Source of the DNA: Lysobacterales bacterium
GTDB lineage: Bacteria; Pseudomonadota; Gammaproteobacteria; Xanthomonadales; Marinicellaceae
Length of the DNA stretch: 64,000 nt
NCBI GenBank assembly: GCA_020442635.1
Contig: JAGRJR010000002.1
Span: forward strand, 1 to 64,000
Direction: 5' to 3'
Position 1 is the stretch's first letter; each line of letters begins with the position of its first letter. Both the position numbers and the translations under genes were made by a program. The notes beneath the pieces were generated by a model. It had not been told where the DNA came from. It saw only the letters and a program-made list of their open reading frames with translations, and made no database searches. Of the stretch, positions 1 to 8,726 are shown piece after piece.

Positions 1-1118
1 ATGACTTTACCGCCAACAATGATCGTGATCGCAGTCATCTGACTCAAGAGTTTAGATTGATATCCGATGAAAGCAATCGGATTTTCAATGACTCAACGGA
101 TTGGCTGGCTGGTATTTATTTTTCCAGACTCGATGAAGACAATGACATCGATGAGTTTTATAACGATGAAGTCTATCGCCAACTTGACAGCGAATTTTCC
201 GCGCGCAATTTAGCTATTTTTACTCAATTAGACACTCGCCTCAGTACAGAAACGGTACTAACGACTGGTCTGCGCTTTGAACAAAGAAGCAGTGATTATC
301 GAGACAGCAATGGTTTGAACCTGTCTCCTAAAGATGATATGTTTGGTGGTCAAATATCAATCAATCATGCTCTGAATGCACAACAAAACATCTATGCCAC
401 CATTTCCAGGGGTTATAAAGCCGGCGGCTTTAATTTAGGTGTTTCACTGCCGGAAGACCGACGGGCCTATGACCCTGAATACCTGTTGAACTATGAAATC
501 GGCCTGAAAGCCCTGTTTCTGGATTATCGATTGAATTTAAATGTCAGTGCATTTTATTCACAACGCAAAGACATGCAAATCAGCACTTCAGTACAAGCCG
601 ACCCAACTGATCCATTGACCTTCATTTATCTGACCGCCAATGCCGCAGAAGGTCGCAACAAAGGCATTGAAATGGATTGGCTGTATCAAATCAGTCGCAA
701 CTGGTCATTTCACGGCGCCATAGGTTTATTGGATGCTACATTCAGTGATTATGTGACCGTAGATGCTAACTTCAATGGTCGCAAACAAGCCCATGCGCCT
801 GATTACACTTATAACCTTGGATTGACCTACCAGGGCGATACCGGTTGGTTTGCACGCGCTGATTTTAATGGCTCAGATGGCTTTTATTTTTCAGATTCAC
901 ATAATCAAAAAGCTGACAACAAAGATTTGTTGAACCTTAAATTAGGTTACCAAGCTGATACTTGGGCAATTTATGCCTGGGGTCGCAATGTGCTGGATGA
1001 AAGATATGCCGTGCGTGGCTTCTATTTTGGCCTGGAGCCACCCAACTATGAAAACAGCCTATACAAACACTTGGGTGATCCGCAACATTTCGGCTTAACC
1101 GCCAAGTTTGATTTTTAA
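1..1118 (+). CDS. TonB-dependent outer-membrane receptor, C-terminal part (5' end outside window)
   Basis: The frame is open from base 3 (codons read D-F-T-A-N-N) and runs 371 codons to TAA, so the start and plug domain lie upstream. What remains is beta-barrel: repeated aromatic-rich strands, a HLTQEFRLIS segment typical of TonB-dependent receptor barrels, and a terminal Phe (TAKFDF) as needed for outer-membrane insertion. Such receptors import scarce ligands with energy from TonB-ExbBD. The next three genes form a thiamin-binding, transport and kinase set in the same direction, so thiamin or a related pyrimidine is the likeliest ligand; this is inference from context. Identity as a TonB-dependent receptor is firm, substrate is not. 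Confidence 0.9.
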   Translation, partial: DFTANNDRDRSHLTQEFRLISDESNRIFNDSTDWLAGIYFSRLDEDNDIDEFYNDEVYRQLDSEFSARNLAIFTQLDTRLSTETVLTTGLRFEQRSSDYRDSNGLNLSPKDDMFGGQISINHALNAQQNIYATISRGYKAGGFNLGVSLPEDRRAYDPEYLLNYEIGLKALFLDYRLNLNVSAFYSQRKDMQISTSVQADPTDPLTFIYLTANAAEGRNKGIEMDWLYQISRNWSFHGAIGLLDATFSDYVTVDANFNGRKQAHAPDYTYNLGLTYQGDTGWFARADFNGSDGFYFSDSHNQKADNKDLLNLKLGYQADTWAIYAWGRNVLDERYAVRGFYFGLEPPNYENSLYKHLGDPQHFGLTAKFDF

Positions 1119-1145
1119 ACAGCAACCTTGAGATTTTCCACAGGC

Positions 1146-1207
1146 AAGGAATCTTTACATGACTGAGGTTATACTTGGGTAATGTGGATTCCTTGAACAG
1201 TAGGAAT
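1146..1207 (+). promoter_or_regulatory. Two mutually exclusive hairpins ahead of the thiamin genes (possible attenuator)
   Basis: AAGGAATC (1146-1153) pairs perfectly with GATTCCTT (1187-1194), helped by an inner ACAT/ATGT (1157-1160/1182-1185). The ATTCC of the second arm can instead pair with GGAAT at 1203-1207. The switch lies in the leader of the thiamin-binding gene. It does not fit the TPP riboswitch core. Function is inferred only. Confidence 0.3.
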
Positions 1208-1233
1208 GACCATTAACCTTACCAGAGAAAACC

Positions 1234-1491
1234 ATGAAAGTATCCGTAGAAATCAGTCTCTATCCTTTGGATCAAAATTACATACCACCCATTCAAGCAT
1301 TTATTGATCGCCTCAATAGTTATGCAGAACTCAAAGTGGTGGAAAACACCATGAGCACACAAGTGTATGGTGAATACCAACAAGTCTTGAGTATCATCAA
1401 TAAAGAAATGCAACGTACCCATGAACAATCACCCAAAGCAGCTTTTGTGATGAAAGTGCTGAACGGCGATTTGTCGCCAGAAACCAAGTAA
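1234..1491 (+). CDS. YkoF/MTH1187-type thiamin-binding protein
   Basis: An 85-residue protein opening KVSVEISLYPL and carrying a central STQVYGEY, matching the small thiamin/hydroxymethylpyrimidine-binding family (PF01910-like, YkoF single-domain form). These are ferredoxin-fold proteins that bind thiamin or its pyrimidine in the cytoplasm. There is no signal peptide. The ATG at 1234 follows AGAGAA, a weak ribosome site. Only 3 nt separate it from the PnuC-type transporter gene, and a phosphotransferase follows, so thiamin salvage is strongly suggested. The ligand is inferred from family and neighbours. Confidence 0.75.
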   Translation: MKVSVEISLYPLDQNYIPPIQAFIDRLNSYAELKVVENTMSTQVYGEYQQVLSIINKEMQRTHEQSPKAAFVMKVLNGDLSPETK

Positions 1492-1494
1492 CCC

Positions 1495-2100
1495 ATGGCT
1501 GACATTTGGCCACAAATTGTTACTGCCTGGCAGGCACAATCCATACTTGAGGTAGTGGCAGTGTTTACTGGCATTATCTATTTGCTCCTGGCTATAAAAG
1601 AAAACATCTGGTGTTGGTTTTTTGCAATAATCAGTACAGGCGTGTCAGTATACTTGTTTTTTGATGTAGAGCTTTTATCTGAATCACTTTTATACTTATA
1701 TTATTTTATCATGGCCTTTTATGGATTTTATCAATGGAAATTTGGGGATAATCACCATGAACGCCGCATCATCAGTTGGCACATAAAAAAACATTTGATG
1801 TGGATTGCGGTGACTGGCGCCATGGTTCCTGTGCTTGGATACACCACCAGTCAGTGGGGAGCAGCAATGCCCTACTTAGATGCATTCACTACTTGTTTTG
1901 CTATATTTTCTACTGTGCTCGTGGCATATAAAGTTTTGGAAAATTGGCATTATTGGTTAATTGTTAACACTATTTCCGTTTACTTATATGCAAGTAAAGA
2001 GCTGTACTTATATGCAGCTATGTCAGCCCTATATGTGGTTTTAACTGTAACTGGCATGATTAAATGGCGGCAAAGTTATGCAAATCAATTGGCTAAGTAA
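1495..2100 (+). CDS. pnuT: PnuC-family transporter, probably PnuT (thiamin)
   Basis: A 201-residue integral membrane protein with about seven hydrophobic segments. The family signature is visible twice: WCWFFAI near residue 40 followed by LYYFIMAFYGFYQW, and WLIVNTISVYLY near residue 160 followed by a final MIKW. PnuC-type carriers facilitate diffusion of a vitamin that is then trapped by phosphorylation. PnuC takes nicotinamide riboside and PnuT takes thiamin. Sitting between a thiamin-binding protein and a kinase-like gene favours thiamin. The next gene starts inside its last 23 nt, so the two are translationally coupled. Confidence 0.8.
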   Translation: MADIWPQIVTAWQAQSILEVVAVFTGIIYLLLAIKENIWCWFFAIISTGVSVYLFFDVELLSESLLYLYYFIMAFYGFYQWKFGDNHHERRIISWHIKKHLMWIAVTGAMVPVLGYTTSQWGAAMPYLDAFTTCFAIFSTVLVAYKVLENWHYWLIVNTISVYLYASKELYLYAAMSALYVVLTVTGMIKWRQSYANQLAK

Positions 2101-2818
2101 GCTACAGGAAATTCCCGTTATCCATTCAGCAGGCCTACTTTCGGTTACGCCCATGCAGCAAGGCCTGGGCAACCAGTCTTTGTTGCTGACCACTTCGCAA
2201 GGCAACTGGGTGTTTAGGATGAATCAAACACAACTGGGTGTCAATCGTCAATTAGAAGCGCAAGTCCTGCAATCGGTGAAATCATTAAATATTGCGCCGA
2301 AAGTCATTGAGAACAATCCTGAAGCTGGCTATTTAATTGTTGAACATCTGCACCAATCCACCTGGAAACCGCAGGATTTTTCCAGCACTAAAAAAGTCAA
2401 AAAGCTACAATCCAAACTCGAGCAGTTACATCGCATTCAATTCACTGCACCCGCCAGCCGTTTGGATCACCGCATTCCAGAGTATTTGAAAGACTTTAAA
2501 GTTGTTCCCCATAACGTTAGTTCCGAGATCACCCAACAACTCAAACAATTGGCTGACTTACGATTCTGGTCGGCCTGTCAGTATTTGTGTCATTATGACC
2601 TGAACCCACTTAATCTGTTGGGCGACCACCCGTGGATTATTGATTGGGAATTTGCTGGCCAGGGTCACGCCTTGATTGACTGGCTGGTTATGGAGCATGA
2701 AAGCGGTCATGACTTGAGCTCATTCTACCCTGAAGAAATCAATCCAGATTGGGTCCAACCTTTAAAAAAACTGATACACAATATGATGGTTTTGTGGCGA
2801 TTGAATCTATCGGCATAA
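2078..2818 (+). CDS. thiK: APH-fold phosphotransferase, probable thiamin kinase (ThiK-like)
   Basis: A 246-residue aminoglycoside phosphotransferase/choline kinase-fold protein. The catalytic loop HYDLNPLN (H-x-D-x4-N) lies near residue 173 and the metal-binding IIDWEFAG follows about 18 residues later. An N-terminal GLGNQSLLL resembles the glycine-rich nucleotide loop of this fold. It overlaps the PnuC-family gene by 23 nt and ends the thiamin cluster. ThiK phosphorylates thiamin to thiamin monophosphate, which would trap the vitamin brought in by PnuT. Other small-molecule kinases share the fold, so the substrate rests on context. Confidence 0.7.
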   Translation: MQINWLSKLQEIPVIHSAGLLSVTPMQQGLGNQSLLLTTSQGNWVFRMNQTQLGVNRQLEAQVLQSVKSLNIAPKVIENNPEAGYLIVEHLHQSTWKPQDFSSTKKVKKLQSKLEQLHRIQFTAPASRLDHRIPEYLKDFKVVPHNVSSEITQQLKQLADLRFWSACQYLCHYDLNPLNLLGDHPWIIDWEFAGQGHALIDWLVMEHESGHDLSSFYPEEINPDWVQPLKKLIHNMMVLWRLNLSA

Positions 2819-2823
2819 AAAAC

Positions 2824-2851
2824 TTGTGTCATCGTTGCTTTCAAGTAAAAT
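2824..2851 (+). promoter_or_regulatory. Probable sigma-70 promoter of tRNA-Leu
   Basis: TTGTGT (2824-2829) and TAAAAT (2846-2851) are 16 bp apart, 21 bp before the mature tRNA 5' end. The -10 box differs from consensus at one base. Confidence 0.45.
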
Positions 2852-2872
2852 AGCAAGCCACATTTCAAACAT

Positions 2873-2959
2873 GCCCAGGTGGTGAAATTGGTATACACGC
2901 CAGCTTCAGGTGCTGGTGGCCGCAAGGCCGTGGAGGTTCAAGTCCTCTCCTGGGCACCA
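2873..2959 (+). tRNA. tRNA-Leu (anticodon CAG)
   Basis: An 87-nt class II tRNA with encoded CCA. Acceptor GCCCAGG pairs with CCTGGGC. The anticodon stem CCAGC/GCTGG holds loop TTCAGGT, giving CAG. A long variable arm GGCCGCAAGGCC follows, then the T-arm with GGTTCAAGTCC. It reads CUG codons and stands alone between thiK and the M23 gene. Confidence 0.97.
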
Positions 2960-3040
2960 TTCAGTGAAATTCCTGTTCTACATTTACCCCAATATAAAAA
3001 CTGGCTTGTTTAATGGTTAAGATTTTGATACATTTTTTAC

Positions 3041-3964
3041 ATGAGCAATAAATACCTACTGGTTTTTTTACTGACTTTTACATCGTTACTTTTTGTTGAG
3101 TTGGCAGCAAAAAAATACTATAAACACGTTGATGAAAATGGTATCACCCATTATTCAGATAAACCGCCGGAAGAAACGGAAGATTTTGAGTCCTATCAAA
3201 TTCGTGCTGAAGACACCAAATATGATGTGGAAGTCATCAATCGAGGAACCAAACAACAACCCATTTTTTATGCCATAAACCCCTATCATGGACCAGTTGA
3301 ACTTAAAATGGTGGTGGTTCGACAATCCAACGCAGTGGTCGAACCATATTGGCCAAAGACCTATGTTCTGCCACCAGGAAGCGATACCCTTTTGGCGACT
3401 GTGAGTGCCAAAAATCGAAACCGCTCCTGGTCATTTCAATACAGTTATTCATCGACTTTAGGCGATCCCACCGCCAAACATCAAACTGACTATGCCTACC
3501 AATTACCCTTTGAAAAAACACAACAGTTCATGATAACTCAAGGTTTCGATGGTGAGTTCAGTCATCATGGTACTCAAAATAAACATGCCATTGATATCAA
3601 TTTATCCGAAGGAACCCGGGTTTTAGCAGCCCGAGGCGGTGTGGTGATGGACATTGCAAATGATTTTTATGATGGCGGTGTTGATGCCAAAAAATTGAGT
3701 CGGGGCAACTACATTCGGATATTACATGACGATGGCTCGATGGCCGTTTATGCGCATTTACAACTTGAATCTGCTGTGGTGGCCAAAGGACAGCGTGTAG
3801 CCACAGGGCAACACATCGCAAATTCAGGGAATACCGGCTTTTCCAGCGGACCACATTTGCATTTTGTGGTGCAGGTAAATCAAGGGTTGCGATTAGCATC
3901 GGTACCTTTTTTACTGGAGTATCGCAATGGAAAAATCAAACAACCTGTGATTGGTCCTTTATAG
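3041..3964 (+). CDS. Exported DUF4124 / M23 (LytM) metallopeptidase
   Basis: A 307-residue protein with a hydrophobic signal sequence (about residues 1-23). A short DUF4124-like segment follows (YKHVDENGITHYSDKPPE), common at the front of gammaproteobacterial envelope proteins. The second half is an M23 LytM domain: zinc ligands in KHAIDI (H...D) and the HLHF triad near residue 277. Such enzymes cut or help cut peptidoglycan cross-links in the periplasm. The conserved zinc ligands suggest it is active. It converges on the Lrp-type gene with a 5-nt gap. Target bond and partners are not visible. Confidence 0.85.
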   Translation: MSNKYLLVFLLTFTSLLFVELAAKKYYKHVDENGITHYSDKPPEETEDFESYQIRAEDTKYDVEVINRGTKQQPIFYAINPYHGPVELKMVVVRQSNAVVEPYWPKTYVLPPGSDTLLATVSAKNRNRSWSFQYSYSSTLGDPTAKHQTDYAYQLPFEKTQQFMITQGFDGEFSHHGTQNKHAIDINLSEGTRVLAARGGVVMDIANDFYDGGVDAKKLSRGNYIRILHDDGSMAVYAHLQLESAVVAKGQRVATGQHIANSGNTGFSSGPHLHFVVQVNQGLRLASVPFLLEYRNGKIKQPVIGPL

Positions 3965-3969
3965 CAATC

Positions 3970-4434
3970 TTAAGACAAATCCTGAATAGGCAAATGTGAT
4001 GTCCGTTTCTTTTGTTGCATGGAAAAACTGGTGTTGATTGAACGTATAGAAGGAATGCGCAGGATCTTTTCATAAATCAATTGATTGTAGTCATTCATAT
4101 CCCGAGCAACAATTTTCAATAAATAATCATACTCACCACTGGTGGCGTGACATTCGAGAATTTCTGGCCACTGCTGGATACCTTGGTCAAACTGTTCAAC
4201 TGTTTCAGGGTGATGATTATCCAGGGTAATTTGCGCAAAAGCGGTGATACTTAATCCGAGTTTATCCTGATCGACAATTGCCGTATACCCTTTGATATAA
4301 CCTTGTTTTTCCAAGGCATCTACCCGACGCCAGCATGGTGCCTGAGACAATGAAACATGTTCCGATAAATCCTTGTTGGTTATGCGGCCATCAAGCTGCA
4401 ATGCTTTTAGAATTTTTTTGTCAAACAAATCCAT
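3970..4434 (-). CDS. Lrp/AsnC-family transcriptional regulator (BkdR-like)
   Basis: A winged-helix N-terminus (MDLFDKKILKALQLDGRI, recognition helix around SQAPCWRRV) is followed by an RAM/AsnC ligand-binding domain with GEYDYLLKI. The length of about 154 residues is normal. A TTG three codons upstream (4443) is possible, but the ATG at 4434 matches family N-termini. The gene is divergent from the branched-chain 2-oxoacid dehydrogenase operon across about 120 bp, the arrangement of bkdR in Pseudomonas. It therefore probably senses branched-chain amino acids and controls that operon; this is inference. Confidence 0.85.
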   Translation of the reverse strand: MDLFDKKILKALQLDGRITNKDLSEHVSLSQAPCWRRVDALEKQGYIKGYTAIVDQDKLGLSITAFAQITLDNHHPETVEQFDQGIQQWPEILECHATSGEYDYLLKIVARDMNDYNQLIYEKILRIPSIRSINTSFSMQQKKRTSHLPIQDLS

Positions 4435-4470
4435 GAATGACAATTTAATTGCTTATAATAATTTAATCAA

Positions 4471-4483
4471 GAAATATAATTTC
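4471..4483. promoter_or_regulatory. Palindrome in the lrp/E1 divergent control region
   Basis: GAAATATAATTTC (GAAAT-3-ATTTC) sits within a very AT-rich stretch (4444-4556) between the Lrp-type gene and the E1 gene. Lrp-family proteins favour AT-rich dyads, so this is a candidate operator. It is supported only by symmetry and position. Confidence 0.35.
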
Positions 4484-4568
4484 TTTTAAGCCAAATTATT
4501 AGCAAATATCGAAAACACATTTTAACCATTTTAATAGATAATGGCTTTCCCAAAAATTGAGCCTGACC

Positions 4569-6662
4569 ATGCATTTGATCAAAGACCACGAAAATCAACA
4601 ACATATCTTCGACTGGCAACACATTGCCAAAACTTTATTGGCATCCAGGGCATTGGATGATTTGGAAGAGTATGATTTGGTCAAACAAAAAAAAGTATTG
4701 TATCAATTTTCAGCCCGCGGCCATGATTTGGCTCAAATCATGTTGGGACAACTGCTGAATCGTAAAAAAGATGCGGTTTCCGGTTATTACCGATCCAGAC
4801 CTTTATTGATGTCACTCGGTATCTCCACCGAAACCTTTTTACAAGCCACGATGATGCGTCAGGGTGGCTTTTCTAACGGTCGTGATATTGGTGTAGTGTT
4901 TAATCAACCCAATCAAGCTGGCGCTTGTGTATTACCCATGTCTGGTGGTGTAGGCGCTCAATATACACCAGTGGCCGGTTGGTCTCAAGCGATTGAATAT
5001 CATCGCACACATTTGAAAAATACTGACTGGGAAGAGGCCATTGGCCTGGTTTTGGGCGGTGATGGCTCAGTCGCCACCAATGGTTTTTGGTCGGCCTTAA
5101 CCATAACCACCACTTTGAAGCTACCGATGCTGTTTTATATTGAAGACAATGGTTATGGTATCTCGGTACCATCGCATTTCCAGACACCTGGTGGCAATAT
5201 TGTGAAAAACCTGGCTTCATTCAAGGGCATTGAAATACTTTCAGGGGATGGCACCAACCCTGAAGAAGCTGCTCATTTGATTAAACAAGCCTACCACCAT
5301 GTACGCAATGAAAGAAAACCTGTGTTGTTGCGTTTGACCGTGCCGCGTTTGAATGGACACTCTGCCCAGGATACACAGAGTTACAAAACTGATGAACGGA
5401 TCCAGTTTGAACAACAACATGACCCTTTGCCTAAATTAAAAAAATATATGATTAGTCAAGGATTGACCAATGAAACCAAATGGCAGGCCATGGAAAATCA
5501 AGCCAAAGAAGAAGCTTACAGAACCTTTCAAAAAGTCGATCAACAACCTTTTGCTGATCCTGCAAAAGTTCACACCCATGCTTTTGAGGAAAAAGACGAG
5601 AATGGCCAGTCCTTGTTACAACAACAAGGGGGCATTCACCCCGATAAGCCGGCTTTTCCAGCCAGTTCCCAAGAGATCATTGCTGAGCCCGGGCGCATCA
5701 ATATGGTGACAGCCATTCGTAAGACATTAGATTTTGAGTTAACACACAACGACAAAATGCTGGTTTTTGGAGAAGATGTCGGCGCTAAAGGCGGGGTCCA
5801 TGCGGTGACTTTAGGGTTACAAGAAAAACATGGTGAAGAACGCGTTTTTGATACCAGTTTATCCGAAGAAGGCATCATAGGTCGCTCAATTGGGATGTCA
5901 TTGGCTGGTTTATTACCTGTGCCCGAAATCCAATTCCGAAAATATGCCGATCCTGCCGAAGAGCAGTTGAACGAAACTGGCTCAATGCGCTGGCGCACCA
6001 ATAATCGCTTCGCGGCACCCATGGTGGTGCGTATGGCTGGTGGTTATTTCGGCTGTGGAGATCCATGGCATTCCCAATGTGCTGAAGTCAAATGGGTGCA
6101 TGCCATAGGGTGGCAAGTAGCAATGCCATCCAATGCTGAAGATGCCGTTGGATTATTACGCTACGCCTTACGTGACAACAACCCAACCATCTTTTTCGAA
6201 CACCGAAAAATGTTAGATCACATGTGGGCACGTCGCCCCTATCCTGGTGATCAATACATTGTGCCATTTGGTCAAGGTAAAAAAGTTACCGAAGGTGACC
6301 AGTTAACGGTGGTCAGTTGGGGCGGTATGGTTCATATGTGCCAAACGGCTGTTGAACAAACCGGCATCAGAACAGACTTGATTGATTTACGTACCCTGCG
6401 ACCCTGGGATAAAGAGATGGTTTTGGAATCGGTAAAGAAAACCGGACGTTGCCTGATTGTCCATGAAGACAATATCTCTGCCGGCTTTGGTGCAGAAATT
6501 GCAGCTGTTTTGGCCAAAGAAGCGTTCTTCTATCTGGACGCACCTATTGAACGTTTAGCCACTGCCGATATTGGCAACCCTCATGATCCGCGATTGATGG
6601 AACATGCCTTACCGAACCCAAACAGTATTGCCCAACGTATGATGGAGCTTGACCAAATATGA
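4569..6662 (+). CDS. Branched-chain 2-oxoacid dehydrogenase E1, fused alpha and beta subunits
   Basis: One polypeptide of about 697 residues contains both E1 halves. The alpha part (to about residue 330) has the thiamin-diphosphate motif GGDGS...EDNGYGIS and SGGVGAQY. The beta part (from about residue 380) has FGEDVGAKGG, SEEGIIGRSIG, DPWHSQCAE and LIDLRTLRPWD. E1 decarboxylates 2-oxo acids from Val, Leu and Ile and reductively acylates the E2 lipoyl arm. ATG 4569 is used here; an in-frame TTG at 4557 would add four residues, and neither has a clear ribosome site. The stop overlaps the E2 start as ATGA. No E3 gene is in the window, so a shared lipoamide dehydrogenase is expected elsewhere. 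Confidence 0.9.
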   Translation: MHLIKDHENQQHIFDWQHIAKTLLASRALDDLEEYDLVKQKKVLYQFSARGHDLAQIMLGQLLNRKKDAVSGYYRSRPLLMSLGISTETFLQATMMRQGGFSNGRDIGVVFNQPNQAGACVLPMSGGVGAQYTPVAGWSQAIEYHRTHLKNTDWEEAIGLVLGGDGSVATNGFWSALTITTTLKLPMLFYIEDNGYGISVPSHFQTPGGNIVKNLASFKGIEILSGDGTNPEEAAHLIKQAYHHVRNERKPVLLRLTVPRLNGHSAQDTQSYKTDERIQFEQQHDPLPKLKKYMISQGLTNETKWQAMENQAKEEAYRTFQKVDQQPFADPAKVHTHAFEEKDENGQSLLQQQGGIHPDKPAFPASSQEIIAEPGRINMVTAIRKTLDFELTHNDKMLVFGEDVGAKGGVHAVTLGLQEKHGEERVFDTSLSEEGIIGRSIGMSLAGLLPVPEIQFRKYADPAEEQLNETGSMRWRTNNRFAAPMVVRMAGGYFGCGDPWHSQCAEVKWVHAIGWQVAMPSNAEDAVGLLRYALRDNNPTIFFEHRKMLDHMWARRPYPGDQYIVPFGQGKKVTEGDQLTVVSWGGMVHMCQTAVEQTGIRTDLIDLRTLRPWDKEMVLESVKKTGRCLIVHEDNISAGFGAEIAAVLAKEAFFYLDAPIERLATADIGNPHDPRLMEHALPNPNSIAQRMMELDQI

Positions 6663-7882
6663 GTGATTTAATTGAAATCAAACTGAATGCCGATCAAACC
6701 GAAGGCACCAAAGCCACAGTGGCTCAGTGGCTCAAAAAAGTCGGCGATGCTGTCGTCAAAGACGAACCATTGATTGAGCTGGAAACTGACAAAGTGATGA
6801 TGGAAGTCATTGCACCTGCTGATGGCATATTGAAGCAAATTTTGGTGCGTGAAGGCGAACCTGCAGAAGAAAATATTATTTTGGGAACCATTGATGAATC
6901 GGTGGTGTCCAACCCAGTGAACGAAACAAATAAACAGGTAGAAACGACTCCAAATCAAGGCACATTAGATTTACCTCGTAAAAACCCGACTGCTGGGCTA
7001 CCCGATCCTCCTTCTACCTTCATAAGCCCAGCAGTTCGGCGTTTAAGCCAACAGCATGGCATTAACTTAACCCACATTCAGGGCTCAGGAAAAAACAACA
7101 GAATCACTTCTCGTGATATTCATGACTTTTTATCAAAACCCAATCAATCGGCTTTTGTGAGTGATGTTGTTGAACACACTGATGCTGGCAGTGAAATCAT
7201 ACCGCACACTCAAATGCGCAAGATCATTGCCGAACACATGCAACACAGCGTACAAACAGCACCACATGTGACCTCGGTTTTTGACCTTGATTTAACAGCC
7301 ATCATCCAACACCGCAAAACACACAAACAAAAATTCGCTGACCAAGGTGTTAAATTAACTTTTACGGCCTATTTTGTGGCAGCCGCTGTGCAAGCCATTA
7401 AACACCAACCCAAAGTCAACAGTCGATTCCATGAGCATGGCCTGGAGGTGTTCAAACATGTAAATTTGGGCTTTGGTACAGCATTAGGTGATGACGGCTT
7501 GATTGTTCCGGTTATTCACCAGGCACAAAATATGGATTTGATACAAATTGCCTCAGAATTAACTCGCCTAACCGAAAAAGCCAGAATTAACCAGCTAACT
7601 CCCAGAGAAATTCAAGGTGGCACTTTCACCATTTCTAATCATGGCGTATCAGGTTCGTTGGTTGCCACTCCAATCATTATTAACCAGCCCCAATCAGCGA
7701 TTCTGGGTTTGGGCAAAATGGAAAAGCGTGTGGTGGTCGAAGAGCACAATGGGCAGGACATGATGGTCATTAAACCCATGTGCTACGTCAGCTTAACCAT
7801 AGACCATCGTGCACTTGACGCCTATCAAACCAATGATTTCTTAAGCCACTTCAAACGAACAATTGAATGTTGGGAGTTGTAG
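6659..7882 (+). CDS. Dihydrolipoyl acyltransferase E2 of the branched-chain 2-oxoacid dehydrogenase
   Basis: A 407-residue E2 with three classical parts: one lipoyl domain (residues 1-80, lipoyl lysine K45 in ETDKVMMEV), a peripheral subunit-binding domain (about 117-156, ISPAVRRLSQQHGI...GSGKNNRITSRDI), and a catalytic acyltransferase core (about 185-407) ending in TIDHRALDAY with the active-site His-Asp pair. The usual DHRxxDG ends in Ala here (DHRALDA). It moves the acyl group from lipoamide to CoA. The start overlaps the E1 stop by 4 nt (ATGA), indicating coupled translation. Branched-chain rather than pyruvate specificity is inferred from E1 type and the Lrp neighbour. Confidence 0.9.
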   Translation: MSDLIEIKLNADQTEGTKATVAQWLKKVGDAVVKDEPLIELETDKVMMEVIAPADGILKQILVREGEPAEENIILGTIDESVVSNPVNETNKQVETTPNQGTLDLPRKNPTAGLPDPPSTFISPAVRRLSQQHGINLTHIQGSGKNNRITSRDIHDFLSKPNQSAFVSDVVEHTDAGSEIIPHTQMRKIIAEHMQHSVQTAPHVTSVFDLDLTAIIQHRKTHKQKFADQGVKLTFTAYFVAAAVQAIKHQPKVNSRFHEHGLEVFKHVNLGFGTALGDDGLIVPVIHQAQNMDLIQIASELTRLTEKARINQLTPREIQGGTFTISNHGVSGSLVATPIIINQPQSAILGLGKMEKRVVVEEHNGQDMMVIKPMCYVSLTIDHRALDAYQTNDFLSHFKRTIECWEL

Positions 7883-8044
7883 TTATCCTTGAAAAGTTTG
7901 TTCTATTCTAATAACTACCTCTGATGCCCTTTTACAAGAGTAGGTTGCAGCCAATTCTACTTAATAGGTGAGAGCATCTTTCACTCAGCATAACCACAGA
8001 ACAACTGGTGATAATTGGTTTTTTTGAAAGATACTTTTATACCA

Positions 8045-8070
8045 ACAAAAAACCCGCCAAAAGGCGGGTT
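8045..8070 (-). terminator. Rho-independent terminator of the 143-residue membrane protein gene
   Basis: An 8-bp stem AACCCGCC/GGCGGGTT with AAAA loop (8051-8070) is followed, on the minus strand, by a run of T. It lies 23 nt after the stop at 8093. The rest of 7883-8044 holds only weak imperfect hairpins. Confidence 0.85.
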
Positions 8071-8092
8071 CACTCAAATAATTCGTCAATAG

Positions 8093-8524
8093 TTAGATTG
8101 TTTTGCCCAGAAAAACCAGGGCCAAAATCAATGCAACCAATCCAAGAGCCTCTCTTTTAGGCTCCAAAAAGGCTACTGCACTGTTGATCATACCAGAGAT
8201 CTTTTCATTTGATTTTGTCCAGTCTTTTAACTGGCCTTGTGCAAACAATAACCCCAATGCCAACATAACTATCACTCCCAACACAGAAATGATCCAACTA
8301 AGCAAGGCATGTTGAAGCATCACACCAATGTATCTTAGCACCACAAATATCAACCAATACAAAGCCAGAAATATCGCCACCAAACCAACCCACCCTTCAG
8401 TTTGTTTGAGTGAATCCGTTAACCCTTTACTGGCCGGAATCAACTCACCAACTTTTTGTGCTGCAGCAATAAGACCTAAAACAATTAATGTGATCAGAAA
8501 AATCCAAGGCATTAAACTTGACAT
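8093..8524 (-). CDS. Small integral membrane protein, unknown function
   Basis: A 143-residue protein with about four hydrophobic segments: residues 5-22, 45-66, 75-95 and 127-141. A soluble stretch around 96-122 reads GQLKDWTKSNEKISGMIN. I recognise no family. ATG at 8524 is the only sensible start. It is a single-gene unit with its own terminator, divergent from rph by about 200 bp in which I see nothing distinctive. Confidence 0.6.
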   Translation of the reverse strand: MSSLMPWIFLITLIVLGLIAAAQKVGELIPASKGLTDSLKQTEGWVGLVAIFLALYWLIFVVLRYIGVMLQHALLSWIISVLGVIVMLALGLLFAQGQLKDWTKSNEKISGMINSAVAFLEPKREALGLVALILALVFLGKTI

Positions 8525-8726
8525 GACAAACCCTCAATAATTTATAAAACAATTATTTTAACAAATCATAAGAAATTTTTCATCTATCAAACCATCAATA
8601 CTCTAAAATCATGAACCAGTTCACTTACTTACTGTTTTTTTGTTCAGTTTGGTGATTTAACCTTGCTTGTTCTGCTTTACGACTATGGTGGTGGTAAAAT
8701 ACCGCCTTTAAACCAAAACCCTGAAC

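Noticed and set aside
1119-1233. TPP riboswitch ahead of the thiamin-binding gene
   Set aside because: CTGAG and TAAT fragments occur, but the P2-P4 order and the conserved helix partners of the TPP element are missing. A real one may precede the receptor gene outside the window.
4557-6662. Pyruvate dehydrogenase E1
   Set aside because: The alpha/beta fused layout, divergent Lrp-type regulator and adjoining E2 fit the branched-chain enzyme better, although substrate cannot be proved from sequence.
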